A stretch of DNA of 64,000 nucleotides from positions 3,243,474 through 3,307,473 of the forward strand of contig CP048620.1 of NCBI GenBank assembly GCA_015698305.1, read 5' to 3'. Position numbers and translations under genes: made by a program. Shown piece by piece: positions 39,680 to 48,608 of this stretch (positions are counted from its first letter, which is position 1; the number at the start of each line of letters is the position of its first letter). The stretch comes from Candidatus Nitrohelix vancouverensis (GTDB lineage Bacteria; Nitrospinota; Nitrospinia; Nitrospinales; VA-1). The notes below the pieces were generated by a model. It saw only the letters and a program-made list of their open reading frames with translations. It was not told the DNA's origin and did no database searches.

Positions 39680-42565
39680 TCAACCCAGCTTTTGAACGGT
39701 TTTGAGCAACTCTAATATCTTCTCCATATCATAAACCCGCATCAATTCTTTAAGCCTGTTTGAAAACTTTTCAATCGTCTCGTCATCCCTATTCAATTCA
39801 AGAACGATCTCCTCCAACTCTGTGATATTACAAGTCTCCGCCGCTGTGGTCAGTCGTAATAAAATTTCTTCCGGCAGAAAGATAATGGGCGCAAGCGAAT
39901 CATTATCGGTCTCGTCATCCTCATTCTCCTGTTCATACTCGAATTCAATATCCAAAAGATTTTTCAAACACGAGAAAATCTGCTCTTCTCGAAAGGGCTT
40001 TGAAATGAAATCGTGAACCTTCAATTTTTTATATTCTCCCCCCTGATGCCCCAGTACAGAAGCTGTGATGACTACAATTTTAAACTTCTCCGGCCCAAAT
40101 TCTTTTTGTATTTCCAGAATGGCCTCCCGCCCCCCCATGACCGGCATACGCATATCCATGAAAACAATATCAGGCGGATCGAGCCGGATCTGTCGCAATG
40201 CCTCCAACCCATTCACGGCGCGTTTCACGTCGGCCCCGATCACTTCGAGAAGAGAACTCAAAACCTCGCGGTTTTCCTCCACATCGTCCACCACCAGCGC
40301 TTTGACCGTGTAGCCCTTTGCCAGATGCATGACCTTGTCATGGATTCCCACTCTCAATGGGGCGCTATTTTTTGTAGCCGGAAGGCTAAGCGCAAAATAA
40401 AATCTCGATCCCTTGCCCAACTCCGAATCCAGATTCAATTCAGAATGCATCAATTCAAGTTGCTTTTGACAGATAGCCAGCCCGAGACCGGTCCCTCCTT
40501 TTTGAAAACCCTCTGTTTCCTGTCGGAAGGGTTCAAAAATAACGTCCTGATCTTTTTCCGGGATTCCTTTTCCGGTATCGACCACCTCGAAGAGATAGAG
40601 ATCATTCTGCAAAGGAGTCACTTTTAAAGACACGCTCCCGGAGTCGGTGAATTTGACGGCATTGCCAATCAGATTGGTCAGGATTTGTCGCACCTTCCCT
40701 TCATCCCCATAGACCACGCAGGTCTCGGTCACTCCGTCCACCCTCCATGCGAGAGATTTTTCTTCGCAACGCATTTCAAACATCCCGGAAATATTTTGAA
40801 CCAATTCTTGAAGATCAAAATCCGTAGCGTTCACTTCCATTTTACCGGCGTCTATTTTAGACAGATCCAGTATTTCGTTAATCAGGCCTAGAAGGTTGTT
40901 GCCGCTACGATCGATTGTCTTGATAGCGTTTGTAGTGTCTGAATCAAAACCACCTTTCCTTAGTAATATTTGCGCGTATCCAAGAATCGCATTCAACGGC
41001 GTGCGAATTTCATGGCTCATATTGGCGAGAAAGACCGATTTACCTCGATTCGCCTGCTCCGCCTCAGTGATCGCCAGCATTAATTTTTCTTCCGTAAATT
41101 TCTGCAGGCTCAAATCGGTATTCGTCCCTACAATTCTTAAGGGTTTTCCTTGAGCGTCCCTCTTCACCACCTTGCCGCGGTCCAGCGTCCAGACCCAGCT
41201 CCCATTTTTGGATCTGATTCGGTACTCGGCCTGATAAAACGGAGTGTCTCCATTCAAATGTTCTTGCATCGCATTCATCGCTACATGCAAGTCGTCAGGA
41301 TGAATCTTTTGATTCCAGGCTTCCACGTCCGCAGGAAACTCTCCAGGCTCGTAGCCGAACATGCTCATCCTGCGCGGGCTGAAATAAACGTCTGCTTTTT
41401 CAATATTCCAGTCCCACAATCCGTCATTGGTCCCTTCCAGGGCATAGCTCAATCTTTCTTCGTTATCCTTCAATGCGTGAAACATTTCATTCGCATATTG
41501 AATCGCCTGTCTGCGGGTCGTGAAGGCTCCGTGTATGACAAAGAAACAAAGCGCGCTGAAAATACCGCCAAAAACCAACACAAAATTCGACTTATGACTA
41601 TTGATCGAAGCTTCGAACCCGGGGAGCGACGCGTATTGCACCGTCCACTGACGCCCGTATAAATCCATCGTTTTTTCAGCAAGCAGGATATGATTGTCCA
41701 AGTTTTCCGGCTCACCGCCGTTCCAACGGTACGAACGATACATGAGCGATTCTTCATGAACAGCGCCGCCATCGTATATTTTAAAACCCACATCCTCGGC
41801 CTTTGGCCCCAGAATACCGGCCATTAAATTGCCCATACGAAAAGCGCTATAAACATAACCTCGAATGGCGTTACGGCGTTGCGCTTCGGTGGCAACCGGC
41901 AGACCTTTTTTGTAGAGTGGTAAATACATTAGAAATCCGCTCTGCACATCCTCGTCGATTTCCTGAACAAGTGTGACCTTTCCGGTAATAGCGGTTCTTC
42001 CCGTATCCCTCGCTTTCTCCATCGCCTCTCTGCGCACGCTCTGCGAAAACATATCGTAACCGAAGGCCTGGCGATTGCGCAGATTGAAAGGCTCAAGATA
42101 AATAATGGACGTGTAGACATCCCTCTCGCCGGAAGGTTTTATCGTATAGTCGGGAAATCCTTCGGCTTGAATTTTACGGGTATGTTCTTCTTTCTCTTCT
42201 GACTGAACCACTTCGGAATAACCGAGGCCCTGGATACCGGGAAATCTTTCTTCCATTTCCAGAGCTTCGACATAAGTCCGCCAATCATCCCTCGTTACCT
42301 CAGTGGATGCTATGAACAGACCGATCCCTCCGCGTAGCATTTGCTCATAGGTCGCCATTCGCTCATCTACGGAAGCGTGGATCTGTTCGACGCGGAAATC
42401 AAAACGCGTCTTTGCATCATTGTAAACTGCCTCTTTGACCGAATCCCAAAACAGGAATGTGATCACAAGATCGAGAATCAATATGACCCATGCCAGCTTT
42501 TCTCGATGGCTCCTCCAGAGCGAATCGGGCTTGTCAAAAATCTGTTTTTCAGATATTTCAGCCAT
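39680..42565 (-). CDS. CHASE-PAS hybrid histidine kinase
   Basis: 961 residues. Membrane helix at ~22-42, periplasmic CHASE domain (~75-285, RGGIGLFIASTEVTRDDWRT then FPGIQGLGYSEV), second helix ~325-345, PAS_3 domain (~365-490, LWDWNIEKADVYFSPRRMSM), HisKA with His near 514 (NMSHEIRTPLNAILGYAQIL), HATPase (~615-730), receiver (~765-880, FMDMRMPVMGG) and a helical tail to the end. Probably senses a small periplasmic ligand. It begins ten bases after the barrel-protein gene. The kinase-receiver-tail half is closely related to that of the gene at 36362. Confidence 0.92.
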   Translation of the reverse strand: MAEISEKQIFDKPDSLWRSHREKLAWVILILDLVITFLFWDSVKEAVYNDAKTRFDFRVEQIHASVDERMATYEQMLRGGIGLFIASTEVTRDDWRTYVEALEMEERFPGIQGLGYSEVVQSEEKEEHTRKIQAEGFPDYTIKPSGERDVYTSIIYLEPFNLRNRQAFGYDMFSQSVRREAMEKARDTGRTAITGKVTLVQEIDEDVQSGFLMYLPLYKKGLPVATEAQRRNAIRGYVYSAFRMGNLMAGILGPKAEDVGFKIYDGGAVHEESLMYRSYRWNGGEPENLDNHILLAEKTMDLYGRQWTVQYASLPGFEASINSHKSNFVLVFGGIFSALCFFVIHGAFTTRRQAIQYANEMFHALKDNEERLSYALEGTNDGLWDWNIEKADVYFSPRRMSMFGYEPGEFPADVEAWNQKIHPDDLHVAMNAMQEHLNGDTPFYQAEYRIRSKNGSWVWTLDRGKVVKRDAQGKPLRIVGTNTDLSLQKFTEEKLMLAITEAEQANRGKSVFLANMSHEIRTPLNAILGYAQILLRKGGFDSDTTNAIKTIDRSGNNLLGLINEILDLSKIDAGKMEVNATDFDLQELVQNISGMFEMRCEEKSLAWRVDGVTETCVVYGDEGKVRQILTNLIGNAVKFTDSGSVSLKVTPLQNDLYLFEVVDTGKGIPEKDQDVIFEPFRQETEGFQKGGTGLGLAICQKQLELMHSELNLDSELGKGSRFYFALSLPATKNSAPLRVGIHDKVMHLAKGYTVKALVVDDVEENREVLSSLLEVIGADVKRAVNGLEALRQIRLDPPDIVFMDMRMPVMGGREAILEIQKEFGPEKFKIVVITASVLGHQGGEYKKLKVHDFISKPFREEQIFSCLKNLLDIEFEYEQENEDDETDNDSLAPIIFLPEEILLRLTTAAETCNITELEEIVLELNRDDETIEKFSNRLKELMRVYDMEKILELLKTVQKLG

Positions 42566-42574
42566 GAACTTTGA

Positions 42575-43291
42575 TCAAAATTTGAATTTAAAGCCAGGGG
42601 CCAGACCAAAGCCCTTGAGTTGAGAATTTCTCGCTTCAAAACCGTTGTAGCGAATTTCCATAACGACATCTACCAACTCATTGAGTTCATAGTTGATCTG
42701 CGGCTCGGCGACCCAGGCAGGCTTGCCATCCAGATCGAAATTATAATCCACAAAACCGGACAGGTAAAAACCCGGCGCGATCCCCATGCGAAAAATCACG
42801 CTCGCCTGTTGCCCCTCCTCAAAGGTTTCAAGGGGATGATAACGCCACTGCAACCAGCTCGCATCATCGAACAAGAATGATAGAGAATGTTTGTAAAGAA
42901 TTCCGTATCTCAAAGCCGTGGTCTCTTTACCGTCGAAACCATTGTACTCCAGCTCAAATCCCAAGCCTTCAATTCCGAAAACCCATTCCGGATTAAAGTC
43001 CCGTCTCAATCGGTACTCCATAAAAGATCGTTCGGGAACAAAGCGGCGGTCCGGGTCGTTTTGATTCCCATGAATATCCGTGAAACCCCAGAAATCAAAT
43101 CCAAGGGGGAGATCCATTGAGGTCTGGATGTTTAGCGTGTTGTAGTCCCGACTGTCGAAATAATACGTCGCTTGGAATTCTGGTAGGGAAAAAGAAGTCT
43201 CTGGCGTTTCGGCATAGCTTGTAAGCAACGCACCTGAGAAAAAAAGGAGGGACAAATTCAACGAAACAATCCATTTCGCGCTCTTGATCAT
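42575..43291 (-). CDS. Outer-membrane beta-barrel protein
   Basis: 238 residues from the ATG at 43291 with AGAGGTGAG upstream; the longer frame to 43357 adds no signal features. A signal peptide (WIVSLNLSLLFFSGALLTSY, cleavage near AETPE) is followed by alternating hydrophobic/polar strands with many aromatic residues and a terminal phenylalanine (GFGLAPGFKFKF), the outer-membrane assembly signal. The pattern resembles Tsx/OmpK-like nucleoside channels, but only weakly. First gene of the leftward cluster with two hybrid kinases, so it may deliver or relate to their ligand. Confidence 0.78.
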   Translation of the reverse strand: MIKSAKWIVSLNLSLLFFSGALLTSYAETPETSFSLPEFQATYYFDSRDYNTLNIQTSMDLPLGFDFWGFTDIHGNQNDPDRRFVPERSFMEYRLRRDFNPEWVFGIEGLGFELEYNGFDGKETTALRYGILYKHSLSFLFDDASWLQWRYHPLETFEEGQQASVIFRMGIAPGFYLSGFVDYNFDLDGKPAWVAEPQINYELNELVDVVMEIRYNGFEARNSQLKGFGLAPGFKFKF

Positions 43292-43762
43292 TCTCACCTC
43301 TTTAGCAAGGCCGCACAAAACTTGCCTCGATTCGGCCGCTTGTTTTTGAGAATTCACCTATCCACCTAACAATATAGTATTAATTCACAACACATTCCAT
43401 TCTATTCGGTAATTTACTATTGGAGTTGTGAATATCTCTCAATACAATAATCGCCTCTCCTGAACAGGCTAAGACTTACAATGAAACTATTCAAAGAAAA
43501 ACCCCCTCTAACTCAAAGCCTTTTTCCCACAACAAAACCAAGAACCAGAACCATCTCACAAGAACTGACAGGCTGGATCATAATTTTCACGCTATTAGTC
43601 TCTAAAACATGAAAGCCCTCTAAAACAAAGCATTCACCTCAATCCTCCTTAAGAAAAAATTGCCGTTCGGAAAAAAACATATGCCATTTTGTGTAAAAAC
43701 CTTTACCCTAAAACTAGTGGCATAGCATTTTATTTTCATACCACCCTTATAATAATTTTATC
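43292..43762. other. Divergent regulatory gap, no gene
   Basis: 471 A+T-rich bases between the leftward barrel/kinase cluster and the rightward kinase. No credible ORF. It contains a TATAAT at 43748-43753 close to the GTG of the next gene, and a 9-bp inverted repeat, ATTCACAAC (43383-43391) and GTTGTGAAT (43425-43433), 33 bases apart. Confidence 0.6.
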
Positions 43763-46486
43763 GTGAATACGATATCTACAGATCAATTCTCCTCAAGATT
43801 CCCCCAAATCTTGCTTTATATATGTATAGCCTTTTTCTGCCTGTCTCTAACCGCATTGCTGGGTTATCGGGTGGTCAAACAGGAAATCCAAAAGACCATC
43901 ATCAAACAGACGAATTCGACTCTGAGCGCTAATCTCGCCATGCTTCGCTCATGGAAGCAGGAAAAGCTGACGGACGTTCTTGTCCTGTCTGAAAACACAA
44001 CGATTCGAAACAACATTCTCTCGCTGACCGAAAAATCTAACGGGCAAGACTGGGCAAAGGAAAAAATACTGGATACTCCTGAAGCAAAATTATTGCGCAG
44101 GGAATTGGGCAACGCATCCAAAGAATACGGGTTCATCGGTTTCGTCATCTATGACTCAACCGGTTATCAGACGCTCGCTCTTCTCGATGCCGCAACCGGA
44201 AAACGTCCCTCTAACCCAAGGAGCGATTTTGTACAACGCGCCCTGAATGGCCAGCAAGTCATGTCGCATCCATTCATGAGTGAGATCCCACTGAAAGACA
44301 GCAATGGGAAGTTGCATGATCGTTTCCCGACCATGTTCTTCGCCACTCCGGTCTACAACAAATCCGGTCAGGCGACGGCGGTTTTAGCGTTTCGCATCCG
44401 ACCTGAAATCGATTTCAACAACATCTTATCTCTGAACCGCTTTGGCGAATCGGGAGAAAATTATGTGTTCGATGAAAATGGGACTTTACTGACCCAAAGC
44501 CGCTTCGAAAATTTTCTAAAATCAATAGGAACACTGGATGACTCTCCCAGTTCCACGTCCATGCTCAACGTCCAGATACGCGATCCAGGAGGGGATCTGA
44601 CCCAGGGATTTACAAGCTCGACGCCGATGAGTGAATGGTCGCTCACGCGTATGGCAAGCGAAGCGACTCAAGGTCGAGCAGGGCACGATGTGGACGGATA
44701 CAATGATTATCGCGGCGTCAAGGTGGTCGGGGCCTGGGACTGGGCGGCGGATATGCAGATCGGAATCACCACGGAGCTTGATTTTGTTGAGGCTTATATT
44801 CCGTTACACAAACTTCAGAAAATTTTCTTCCTCATTTTCAGCTTACTGACTCTCTCTGTCATCTGGTCTCTGTGGATGATTTTTCATCAGCAAAAGACGC
44901 AAGAGAAGTTCATCCATCAAACCCAGACGCTGAATGAAAAAGAACGTCTCCTGCATACCCTGGTGGATAACGTGGTCGATTCGGTCATAACCATCAACCA
45001 GCAAGGCATCGTGCAGAGTTTCAACCCTGCATCGGAACGACTCTTTGGCTACTCGGTAGAGGAAGTGGTCGGTCAAAACGTCAAGATACTCATGGAAGGA
45101 GAAAACAAGAAGCATCACGACGAATACCTTTCAAGCTACATCAGAACTCGCAACCCCAAGATCATTGGCATCGGTCGCGAAGTGATCGGGAAACGAAAGG
45201 ACGGATCTCTCTTCCATCTGGATCTGTCGGTAAGCGAGGGAAAGGTCGGCAATGAATCCTGGTTCACAGGCATCTGTAGAGACATTACGGAACGCAAAAA
45301 AATGGAAGATAAAATGCAATTGGCGCGCAAAGACGCTGAGAGCGCAAATTTAGCAAAATCTGAATTCCTCGCCAGCATGAGCCATGAATTGAGAACGCCT
45401 CTGAACTCAATACTGGGATTCAGTCAATTGATGGAAATGGACCCCGACAAAACAGAGACACAAACAAAAGTACTTGAACATATTTTAAAATCAAGCCGGC
45501 ACTTGCTGGACTTGATCAATGACGTGCTTGATCTGGCAAAGATCGAAACGGGAAATCTTTCGATCACAATTGAACCCATAGAAATTTACGCCATAACCGA
45601 ACAACTGATCCTTCTCACCCAATCAATGGCAACCGAGCGGGACATTCGGGTAGAAAATATAATTCCTCGTGATTTTTCAGGAACGGTGATGGGAGATCGC
45701 ACCCGGGTGAAACAAATACTGCTCAACCTGATCACCAACGCGATCAAGTATAACAAGAAGAATGGTTCCGTTACATTGATCTGCGACACGTCAAAAAAAG
45801 ATATGATTGGCATTTCGGTCGCAGACACCGGCCCCGGCATTTCGGCAACCCATCAGAACAAATTATTCAAACCCTTCGAACGTTTGGGAGCAGAGCAAAC
45901 AACCACCGAAGGCACGGGCATCGGGCTGGCTATCTGCAAAGACCTGGCAGAAAAAATGAACGGCTCCGTGGAATATGAAACTCAGGAAAACAAAGGTAGC
46001 CGGTTTACCCTGTATCTCCCGATCGCCCAATCTTCCGATCTGCAGACCACGCCAACTCGCGATGACACAAAGGAATTTGTATCCATGTTGACAAACAAAC
46101 ATGGAACAATTCTCTATATTGAGGATAATTTATCCAACCAGAAACTGGTCCAGGAAATTCTGATTCACTTTAACTCGCTATCGCTCTCAATATCAGACAC
46201 CGGAGAGGAAGGGCTGAAGATGGCTCTCGATCTAAAACCAGACTTGATTTTGCTTGATATCGACCTTCCAGATATTCATGGCTTTGAGGTCTTCAAACGA
46301 TTGCGCAGTCAGGAAGAAACCAAAAACATTCCTATCATCGCCCTCAGCGCAAATGCCATGAGCAATGAAATCAAAAACGCCGCCAAGCTGGGATTCAACG
46401 ACTACATTGTCAAACCCTTTGAATTGCTGTTTTTCTTCGAAACAATTTCCCGCCACCTTCCCGACCAGCAGGAAACAAAAATTTAA
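43763..46486 (+). CDS. Hybrid histidine kinase with FixL-like PAS
   Basis: 907 residues from a GTG. Helix at ~14-33, a large extracytoplasmic Cache-like sensor (~40-345), second helix ~350-372, PAS (~395-515), HisKA (~525-590, SMSHELRTPLNSILGFSQLM), HATPase (~640-745, DTGPGIS and GTGIGLAIC) and receiver (~770-890, LILLDIDLPDIHG). The PAS segment closely matches FixL oxygen sensors: the proximal haem histidine position is His452 (KKHHDEYLSSY), and Arg472 in IIGIGREV lies 20 residues later, as in FixL. There is no clear ribosome-binding site. No separate response regulator adjoins it. Confidence 0.9.
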   Translation: MNTISTDQFSSRFPQILLYICIAFFCLSLTALLGYRVVKQEIQKTIIKQTNSTLSANLAMLRSWKQEKLTDVLVLSENTTIRNNILSLTEKSNGQDWAKEKILDTPEAKLLRRELGNASKEYGFIGFVIYDSTGYQTLALLDAATGKRPSNPRSDFVQRALNGQQVMSHPFMSEIPLKDSNGKLHDRFPTMFFATPVYNKSGQATAVLAFRIRPEIDFNNILSLNRFGESGENYVFDENGTLLTQSRFENFLKSIGTLDDSPSSTSMLNVQIRDPGGDLTQGFTSSTPMSEWSLTRMASEATQGRAGHDVDGYNDYRGVKVVGAWDWAADMQIGITTELDFVEAYIPLHKLQKIFFLIFSLLTLSVIWSLWMIFHQQKTQEKFIHQTQTLNEKERLLHTLVDNVVDSVITINQQGIVQSFNPASERLFGYSVEEVVGQNVKILMEGENKKHHDEYLSSYIRTRNPKIIGIGREVIGKRKDGSLFHLDLSVSEGKVGNESWFTGICRDITERKKMEDKMQLARKDAESANLAKSEFLASMSHELRTPLNSILGFSQLMEMDPDKTETQTKVLEHILKSSRHLLDLINDVLDLAKIETGNLSITIEPIEIYAITEQLILLTQSMATERDIRVENIIPRDFSGTVMGDRTRVKQILLNLITNAIKYNKKNGSVTLICDTSKKDMIGISVADTGPGISATHQNKLFKPFERLGAEQTTTEGTGIGLAICKDLAEKMNGSVEYETQENKGSRFTLYLPIAQSSDLQTTPTRDDTKEFVSMLTNKHGTILYIEDNLSNQKLVQEILIHFNSLSLSISDTGEEGLKMALDLKPDLILLDIDLPDIHGFEVFKRLRSQEETKNIPIIALSANAMSNEIKNAAKLGFNDYIVKPFELLFFFETISRHLPDQQETKI

Positions 46487-46498
46487 CGCTCTGCCGGT

Positions 46499-47113
46499 TC
46501 AGGATTTCATCGCAAGATAAAGGCCTATGCCCACCATCGTAGCGCCAGCGAAGCGGTTCAGGGTATTTTGCATTCCCCCATCATTTAAAAGGCTCAGCGC
46601 TTTCAACGCCAAAACCGCATATCCTGTCTTCGCCGCGCCCAGGGCGAGCGCCGCGATCAACAGGATGAGGCCCGCGTCATGCATTGATATCGCGGTTAAA
46701 TCAATAAACGCAGGAAGAAAACTCATATAGAAAAGAATCGCCTTGGGATCGCCCAGGGTAATCAACAATCCGACAAGAAAATCACCGCCCCAGGAAGTCT
46801 GCGCAGTTTGATCCGACGATTCAACGGAGGGTCGAGAACGCCACAATCCAATTCCCATCCAGATCAGGTAGGCCCCGCCCAGGTATTTGACGAATACCAA
46901 TCCTTCGGGAACCAAATCCTGAATGGACCAGAGACCATAAATAGCCAGAAAAATAAAAATAAAATCCCCGGCAATGATACCCAGCGTGGTAACGAAAGCA
47001 TGCGCCAAACCCGATCCCACAGAACGCGCAACGACAGCAAGGGCGCTGGCGTCCGGCGTTATGGCCAGCGCAAACATGGCGCTGAATAAGGTGAAGGCGA
47101 CGTTCCAGGTCAA
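46499..47113 (-). CDS. LysE/RhtB-family exporter
   Basis: 204-residue inner-membrane protein with about six helices; the family N-terminus (FALAITPDASALAVVARSVG) and central GDPKAILFYMSFLPAFID motif are present. Family members export amino acids or related metabolites; the substrate is unknown. TTG start at 47113 with GAGAG upstream, ten bases after the yqhA-like gene. Converges with the kinase at 46486. Confidence 0.88.
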   Translation of the reverse strand: MTWNVAFTLFSAMFALAITPDASALAVVARSVGSGLAHAFVTTLGIIAGDFIFIFLAIYGLWSIQDLVPEGLVFVKYLGGAYLIWMGIGLWRSRPSVESSDQTAQTSWGGDFLVGLLITLGDPKAILFYMSFLPAFIDLTAISMHDAGLILLIAALALGAAKTGYAVLALKALSLLNDGGMQNTLNRFAGATMVGIGLYLAMKS

Positions 47114-47123
47114 TTATAAACTC

Positions 47124-47648
47124 TCAATGATCCGGAGTCCCTGCGGCGATACGATCCATCAGCGCAAAGAAAACGCCGCTCAGCACAAAAGACATATGAA
47201 TCACAACCTTCCACAAAAACATCTCCGTATTCGCCTCAGACGGTTCGTTTGGAATTTCCATGAACGTCCTTAACAAATGAATCGCGGAAATGGCGACGAT
47301 CGCTCCGATCACCTTCAACTTGAGGCCGCTAAAATCCACCTTCCCCATCCAGTCGGGCCGGTCCAAATGCTCGCCCACATCGATCTTAGAAACAAAAATT
47401 TCATAACCGGAAAAAATAATCATCAGCAACAAAGACCCAATCAGGGTGATATCGATCAATGCCAAAACGCCAATGATAACTTCTCCTTCAGAAAGGCTGA
47501 CGACCTCGGTAATCAAATGAGTCAGTTCCTGAAAAAACTTTATAAAAAGTAAAATGATGCTGACAACCAGGCCAAGAAAAAATGGGGCCAGCAACCATCG
47601 ACTGTTGAATATGAATTTTTCTAAACAGGCTTCAATTTTTTGTGACAT
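47124..47648 (-). CDS. YqhA-like (UPF0114) membrane protein
   Basis: 174 residues from the ATG at 47648, which has GGAGAAAGC directly upstream; an earlier ATG at 47711 adds 21 atypical residues. The YqhA/UPF0114 features are clear: EACLEKFIFNSRWLLAPFFL at the start, LIDITLIGSLLLMIIFSGYE in the middle and a conserved DRPDWMGKVDFSGLKLKVIG loop. Three to four membrane helices. Function unknown in the family. Confidence 0.9.
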   Translation of the reverse strand: MSQKIEACLEKFIFNSRWLLAPFFLGLVVSIILLFIKFFQELTHLITEVVSLSEGEVIIGVLALIDITLIGSLLLMIIFSGYEIFVSKIDVGEHLDRPDWMGKVDFSGLKLKVIGAIVAISAIHLLRTFMEIPNEPSEANTEMFLWKVVIHMSFVLSGVFFALMDRIAAGTPDH

Positions 47649-47927
47649 GCTTTCTCCAAAGTAAACATAAATGGGAAACCCTGGGTTTCCCTGAATCTTC
47701 ATGACCTGCAACGAGCAATAAAATAGGCCACGCCATTCAGCGTCGAACTGATGGAATAACCCATCGCATATTGAGGCATAAAACTTCTCAATATAGTCAT
47801 ATTATAAGCCCCCTTCAATCCCTAAAAGCGCTGTGGCGACAGCAAGCAATTATCAAGATACATTGCTGGCAACAGGGATTGTTCGATAGCCTAACTCAGT
47901 TCCAGGGCAAAACGGTAAAGCAACCTG

Positions 47928-48335
47928 TTAGCTAGCTTGAATCGCTTTCAGTTCGATCGTATTGCCGTCCGTATCTTTAATATATAAGGAACGCCCTGTC
48001 CCCTGAGCGCCGTAGCGATTGACAAATTCTCCTAGCTCGACGCCGCGACCTTTCAAAAATGCGCTCAACTCATTCTCGTCGAACGCCTCCAACTGCAAAC
48101 AAAAATGATCCAGATTGTTTCCGCTTGCAGATGGCGCGCCGCCTCCCATACGACCGATCTCGCTGTCTACAGCGACGATATCGATCAGACACTCGCCCGC
48201 CCGCAATTGCGTGATCCCGATATCCGGCAACTGCCTTTCCACAGCACAGCCAAGCGTACCGCAGTAAAACGCAATCATAGCGTCAGGACGCTCCGTTCGT
48301 AAAACAATGTGATCAATTTTTTTGATTACAATCAT
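47928..48335 (-). CDS. VOC-family (glyoxalase/dioxygenase fold) protein
   Basis: About 135 residues with a single VOC domain: KKIDHIVLRTERPDAMIAFY opens the fold, HFCLQLEAFDENELSAFL begins the second module and YIKDTDGNTIELKAI ends it with the metal-ligand glutamate. His, His and Glu positions (KIDHIVL, LDHFCLQ, NTIELKA) are kept, so it probably binds a divalent metal. Reaction unknown. Start ATG at 48335, just after GGAGAT; upstream ATG codons at 48341 and 48353 are alternatives. Confidence 0.85.
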   Translation of the reverse strand: MIVIKKIDHIVLRTERPDAMIAFYCGTLGCAVERQLPDIGITQLRAGECLIDIVAVDSEIGRMGGGAPSASGNNLDHFCLQLEAFDENELSAFLKGRGVELGEFVNRYGAQGTGRSLYIKDTDGNTIELKAIQAS

Positions 48336-48608
48336 TCCCATCTCCGGTATCAATGATTAAGTTGTTTTTCTAGTAATATTCAAAAAACTATTTCAACAAA
48401 AATGGTATTCTCTTTATAGTTTTTTCACTCACATGAATTCAATCAATGACAAATTGTCATGCACCCCCCTTGTGTTCCAAGCTCCAGTTAACTTTAAAAT
48501 AAATAGAGCAAAATCAGATTATAATATAAGAAACCCATGTTTTGCTTGGCTTGATCCACATATTATGCGCAAAGCCATACGTTGAGTTGAAATCTGAAGG
48601 AGATATTC

